NCBI RefSeq assembly: GCF_900100085.1
Contig: NZ_FNEJ01000005.1
Coordinates: 1-64,000, forward strand
Length of the DNA stretch: 64,000 nucleotides
Source of the DNA: Salipiger marinus
GTDB taxonomy: Bacteria; Pseudomonadota; Alphaproteobacteria; Rhodobacterales; Rhodobacteraceae
Direction: 5' to 3'
Shown here: one piece after another, positions 60,730-64,000 of the stretch
Numbering within the stretch: the stretch's first letter is position 1
Layout: each line of letters starts with the position of its first letter
Made by a program: the position numbers and the translations under genes
The notes under the pieces: model-generated
What the model was told of the DNA's origin: nothing
Seen by the model: only the letters and a program-made list of their open reading frames with translations
Database searches by the model: none

Positions 60730-61816
60730 ATGGCGCTGTCATCCGCCCTGACCGCCGCAGCCGAGCCCGGGATCTGGACCGATGCCGAACAGCTTCTGTG
60801 CTGCTCGGTGGTGCCCGAGGCCCCCAACGCCGCAAGCTTCAGGTTCGTGTCGCCGTCAGGGTCGCAGTTCCGCTATGAGCCGGGGCAGTTCGTGACGCTG
60901 GACCTGCCGCTGCCCGGCGGAACGGTCTGGAAAACCTACACGATCTCCTCCTCGCCCTCGCGTCCGCTGACCCTTTCCGTCACGGTCAAGGCGCAGGCGG
61001 GCAGCGTGGGCACGCGCTGGATGGCTCGATCATCTGACGCCGGGGATGCGGCTGCGCGCCTCTGGTCCTGCGAGGATCTTTTCCCTGCCGCGCGCCGGAC
61101 GGAAGAAATACCTGTTCATCTCGGCGGCCTCGGGGATCACCCCGTCGCTGGCGATGACCACCTATCTTTACGATCGCGGCACCGATATCGACGTGACCTT
61201 CGTGCATTGCGCGCAGCGCCCGCAGGACATCATCGCGCGGCAGCGGCTGGAACAGATGGCCTCGCGCGTGCCGTCGATCCGGCTGGTCTTCATCGTCGAA
61301 CAGGACGATCCTTACCGGGTCTGGACCGGGCTGCGCGGGCGGCTGAACCAGCTGATGATCGGGCTGATCGCCGGGGACTATCTGGAACGGGAGGTTTATT
61401 GCTGCGGCCCTGAGCCGTTCATGGATGCCGTGCGGGAAATGCTGATCGCGCTTGGCTTCGACATGGCGCGGTATCATCAGGAAAGCTTTGGCGCGCCGGT
61501 CCGGAAAGAAGACCAGCTGCCGCAGCATGACGATGTGATCCCCGACGAGGAGGCCGCCGCCAGCATCGCCTTTGCCCGGTCGGCGGTAAAGGCCAGCTGC
61601 ACCCAGACCGACACCGTTCTGGCGGTGGCGCGCGGCGCGGGGATCGTCATCCCTTCGGGCTGTACCTTCGGGGTCTGCGGCACCTGCAAGGTCAGAAAGA
61701 CCGCGGGCAACGTTCACATGGTCCATAACGGCGGCATTTCCGAAGAGGACATCGCCGAGGGATATATCCTTGCCTGCTGTTCGAAACCCATCGGGGCGGT
61801 CGCACTGGATCTCTGA
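60730..61816 (+). pseudogene. Ferredoxin-type reductase of the Rieske oxygenase (GbcB-like), frameshifted
   Basis: The N-terminal flavin domain (FRYEPGQFVTLDLPLPGGTV, WKTYTISSSPSRPLTLSVTV, GSVGTRWM) is in one frame. From about 61023 the protein continues only in the next frame: DHLTPGMRLRASGPA-like text, KKYLFISAASGITPSLAM, CGPEPFMDAVREMLIALG and the plant-type 2Fe-2S site PSGCTFGVCGTCKVRK with a last Cys in LACCSKP. One extra G (ATGGCTCGAT where ATGCTCGAT keeps the frame) accounts for the break. It would feed electrons to the oxygenase just upstream. Confidence 0.8.
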
Positions 61817-61860
61817 ACCACGCCCCCCCTCTCCCCCTTCACGCCCGGAAAGTTCCTTTC

Positions 61861-62964
61861 ATGCGGATCGGGGAAATCCACCTCTTTCAATACGAGCTGC
61901 CGGTGACCAACGGCCCCTACCGCATTGCCAGCGGCGAGGTCTGGTCGCTGACCACCACGCTGGTCAAGCTGGTGGCAGAGGATGGCACCGCAGGCTGGGG
62001 CGAAACCTGCCCCGTCGGGCCGACCTATGCCGAGGCCCATGCCCGGGGCGCGCTGGCCGCGCTGACGGAAATGGCGCCGGGTCTGATCGGCTGCGAGGCG
62101 CTGCCGCTGCCGCGGCCCCGCCGGATGGACGCGCTGCTCTGCGGGCATAATTACGCCAAGGCGGCGGTGGACATCGCCGCGCATGACCTGTGGGGCAGGC
62201 AGCTTGGCGTCAGCGTGTCGGACCTGCTGGGCGGGGCGCTGACCGACCGGGTGGCCTCCTATTGCTCCATCGGCGTGGCCGCCCCCGACGAGGCCGCGCG
62301 CATCGCCGCCGAAAAGGCCCGCGAAGGCTATCCCCGGCTTCAGGTCAAGCTGGGCGGCCGCGACGTGGCGCTGGATATCGAGGCGCTGCGCAAGGTCTGG
62401 CAGGCGATCCGCGACACCGGCATGACGCTGGCCGCTGACGGCAACCGGGGCTGGACCACGCGCGACGCGCTGCGGATCAGCCGGGACTGCGCCGATATTC
62501 CGATGGTGCTGGAACAGCCCTGCGACACGCTGGAGGATCTGCAGAAAATCCGTTCGCTCTGCCATCACCCGATCTATCTGGACGAAACCGCCACCAGCCT
62601 CAACACCGCGATCACGGCGGCGGGCACCGGGCTTGCCGACGGGTTCGGGATGAAGATCACGCGGATCGGCGGGCTGCATCCCATGCGCGCCTTCCGCGAC
62701 CTGTGCGCGGCGCGCAACCTGCCGCATACCTGCGACGATTCATGGGGGGGCGACATCATCGCGGCGGCCTGCGTGCATATGGCGGCCACCGTCGCCCCCC
62801 AGCGGATGGAGGGAGCGTGGCTCGCCGCGCCCTATATCGACGGGCATTATGACGCGGAAAACGGCATCAGCATCAGGGATGGCCACATCGCGCGGCCCTT
62901 GGGGCCGGGTCTGGGCGTGTCACCCGATGAAAGCCTGTTCGGCGCCGCCCTGCTTTCGGCCTGA
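61861..62964 (+). CDS. hpbD: Enolase-superfamily enzyme, HpbD-like (hydroxyproline/proline betaine epimerase)
   Basis: A 367-residue mandelate-racemase-group enzyme. The capping domain [20 protein letters not shown] is followed by a barrel with Lys163 (LQVKLGG), metal ligands Asp193 (AADGNRGW), Glu218 (VLEQPCD) and Asp241 (YLDETATS), and Lys265 ([10 protein letters not shown]). A Lys pair at exactly 163 and 265 matches what is recalled for 4-hydroxyproline betaine 2-epimerase HpbD of Pelagibaca. That, and the neighbouring Rieske demethylase, supports betaine epimerisation. It lies 44 bp behind the reductase gene and looks intact. Confidence 0.8.
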   Translation: MRIGEIHLFQYELPVTNGPYRIASGEVWSLTTTLVKLVAEDGTAGWGETCPVGPTYAEAHARGALAALTEMAPGLIGCEALPLPRPRRMDALLCGHNYAKAAVDIAAHDLWGRQLGVSVSDLLGGALTDRVASYCSIGVAAPDEAARIAAEKAREGYPRLQVKLGGRDVALDIEALRKVWQAIRDTGMTLAADGNRGWTTRDALRISRDCADIPMVLEQPCDTLEDLQKIRSLCHHPIYLDETATSLNTAITAAGTGLADGFGMKITRIGGLHPMRAFRDLCAARNLPHTCDDSWGGDIIAAACVHMAATVAPQRMEGAWLAAPYIDGHYDAENGISIRDGHIARPLGPGLGVSPDESLFGAALLSA

Positions 62965-63014
62965 CACCGGCCTGCCGCGCGGGGCCCCGAACAGGCGCCG
63001 CGCGGCACGGGCTG

Positions 63015-64000
63015 TCATTCGTGGCGGGCACGCCATTCCTTGTAGCGCAGCACGGCATTGCCGCCGATCTGCTGGAACGGCTGCGGCGGCAGGCGTCTGG
63101 GTGGCGCTTCGGCGGTGAAATGCCGGGTGATGTCGCTTTCGACGCCGCAGGCCAGCTCCGCCGCACCAATCCCGGTCAGCGTGCCGCGCGCGGTGCCAAG
63201 CCCGTTCTGCACGCAGCCGGAATAAAGCCCGTCGTCCAGCTTGCGCATGACCGCCACGCCATTCAGCGTCAGGCACAGATGCCCGGCCCAGGCGTGTTCC
63301 ATCTTCATGCCGCGCAGCTGCGGAAAGCGGGCATCGAATTTCTGCTGCATGACCCGCGCGGCGCGCTGCACATGCCCCGGCCCGATCCGCCGGTCCGGGG
63401 CCAGCGTGGCACAGGTGCCCGTGACGATGCGGTTGCCGCCCTGTCCGCTGTCGATCCGGCGCACGGTGGTGCCCATCGGATCCGAAGGCGTGATGCCCCA
63501 GCGGCTTTGCCCGCCCAGCCGGGCCAGTGCCTCGGCATCCAGTTCCGGCGTCATCACCGCGTAAAGGAAAATCTGCATCAGCCGGCCTTTTTCAAAACCG
63601 AAGCTTTCCAGATGGCCGTTGACGGTCAGGATGACGCGGCCCGCGCTGACCTGCCCCTGCGGCGTCGTCACCGTCCAGCTGTCGCCGGTGCGGGTCAGCG
63701 CCGTCACCGGGCTTTGTTCGTGGATCTGCACGCCGCCGCGCGCCAGCCCCGCCGCAAGCCCCCGGATATAGCCCGCAGGCTGCAGCATCACCGTGCCGGA
63801 CGTGTAAAGCCCCCCCAGATAATGCCGCGATCCGGTCAGCTGGACCATCGCCTGCGCGTCGAGCATTTCGCACTGCTCGCCCAGCGAGGCCAGATGCGCC
63901 GCATAGCTCTGGTTATGGGCATGGGCGGTGGCGCTGGCGGCACCGTTCACCTTGCCCGCACGGTCGAAGAAATGCGCGTCGATCTGGTAATCGGTGACCG
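63015..64000 (-). CDS. FAD-dependent oxidoreductase (DAO family), C-terminal part
   Basis: The N-terminus with the FAD-binding GxGxxG lies beyond the window edge; the frame is open through base 64000. The visible 328 residues contain YLGGLYTSGTVMLQPAGYIR, LARGGVQIHEQSPVTALTRT, AGRVILTVNGHLESFGFEKG, TVRRIDSGQGGNRIVTG and the C-terminal NGVAVMRKLDDGLYSGCVQN. This resembles D-amino-acid-oxidase-fold amine oxidases such as N-methylproline or sarcosine oxidases. Convergent with hpbD, it would take the next demethylation step of a betaine pathway. Confidence 0.75.
   Translation of the reverse strand, partial: VTDYQIDAHFFDRAGKVNGAASATAHAHNQSYAAHLASLGEQCEMLDAQAMVQLTGSRHYLGGLYTSGTVMLQPAGYIRGLAAGLARGGVQIHEQSPVTALTRTGDSWTVTTPQGQVSAGRVILTVNGHLESFGFEKGRLMQIFLYAVMTPELDAEALARLGGQSRWGITPSDPMGTTVRRIDSGQGGNRIVTGTCATLAPDRRIGPGHVQRAARVMQQKFDARFPQLRGMKMEHAWAGHLCLTLNGVAVMRKLDDGLYSGCVQNGLGTARGTLTGIGAAELACGVESDITRHFTAEAPPRRLPPQPFQQIGGNAVLRYKEWRARHE

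Overview
The window looks like accessory DNA, most likely a plasmid or plasmid-derived segment, of a GC-rich alphaproteobacterium of the Rhodobacteraceae/Paracoccus type. The basis is a MobA/MobL relaxase, an iteron origin next to a RepA (RPA-family) initiator, TRAP and dipeptide-type ABC transporters, and proline-betaine-type catabolic genes. No rRNA, tRNA or CRISPR array was found. All family names come from reading translations; no database search was run.

Layout. 1-336: cut-off IS5-family element. 370-3916: plasmid backbone with a relaxase broken by two frame changes, a candidate oriT, two small mobilization genes (one frameshifted), five iterons and repA. 4040-4450: LysR remnant. 4739-12078: three TetR-family regulators, a DJ-1/PfpI enzyme, an MFS exporter, a GSU2403-type nucleotidyltransferase, a DCC protein and a saccharopine-dehydrogenase/DUF4166 protein, with clear palindromic operators. 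12135-18798: RND efflux pair, DUF892 ferritin-like protein and an ArgP/ArgO pair. 18805-19540: two gene remnants. 19650-21591: MFS and DeoR genes. 21869-30353: a divergent RpiR-controlled catabolic locus (D-threonine-aldolase-like enzyme and TRAP transporter on one side; RidA, amidohydrolase, creatininase-family and threonine-synthase-like enzymes on the other). 30413-32995: decayed genes (DctM, four-carbon acid sugar kinase, GntR, AraC). 32923-37650: LysR, a Tat-exported MBL-fold hydrolase, and an aldo/keto reductase split by an IS110-family element. 37722-42041: methyltransferase and an IorAB-type molybdenum hydroxylase under a divergent TetR. 42450-59030: two convergent operons, each with a dipeptide-type ABC transporter and an LLM-class flavin monooxygenase, with a LysR gene at each outer edge. 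59484-64000: a proline-betaine-type locus with a Rieske oxygenase and reductase (both disrupted), an HpbD-like epimerase and an FAD oxidoreductase.

Main points. The binding protein of the first ABC operon appears circularly permuted: the segment that normally ends the SBP_bac_5 fold comes first, right after the Tat signal. The RpiR locus reads as an undescribed route for a cyclic or N-acylated beta-hydroxy amino acid. The TetR/IorAB operator has a second, decayed copy (16 of 19 bases) beside a leftover C-terminus of a second IorB-like gene, which records a deletion. Many single-base lesions sit beside intact operons, so separating real decay from base-calling error matters for this sequence.
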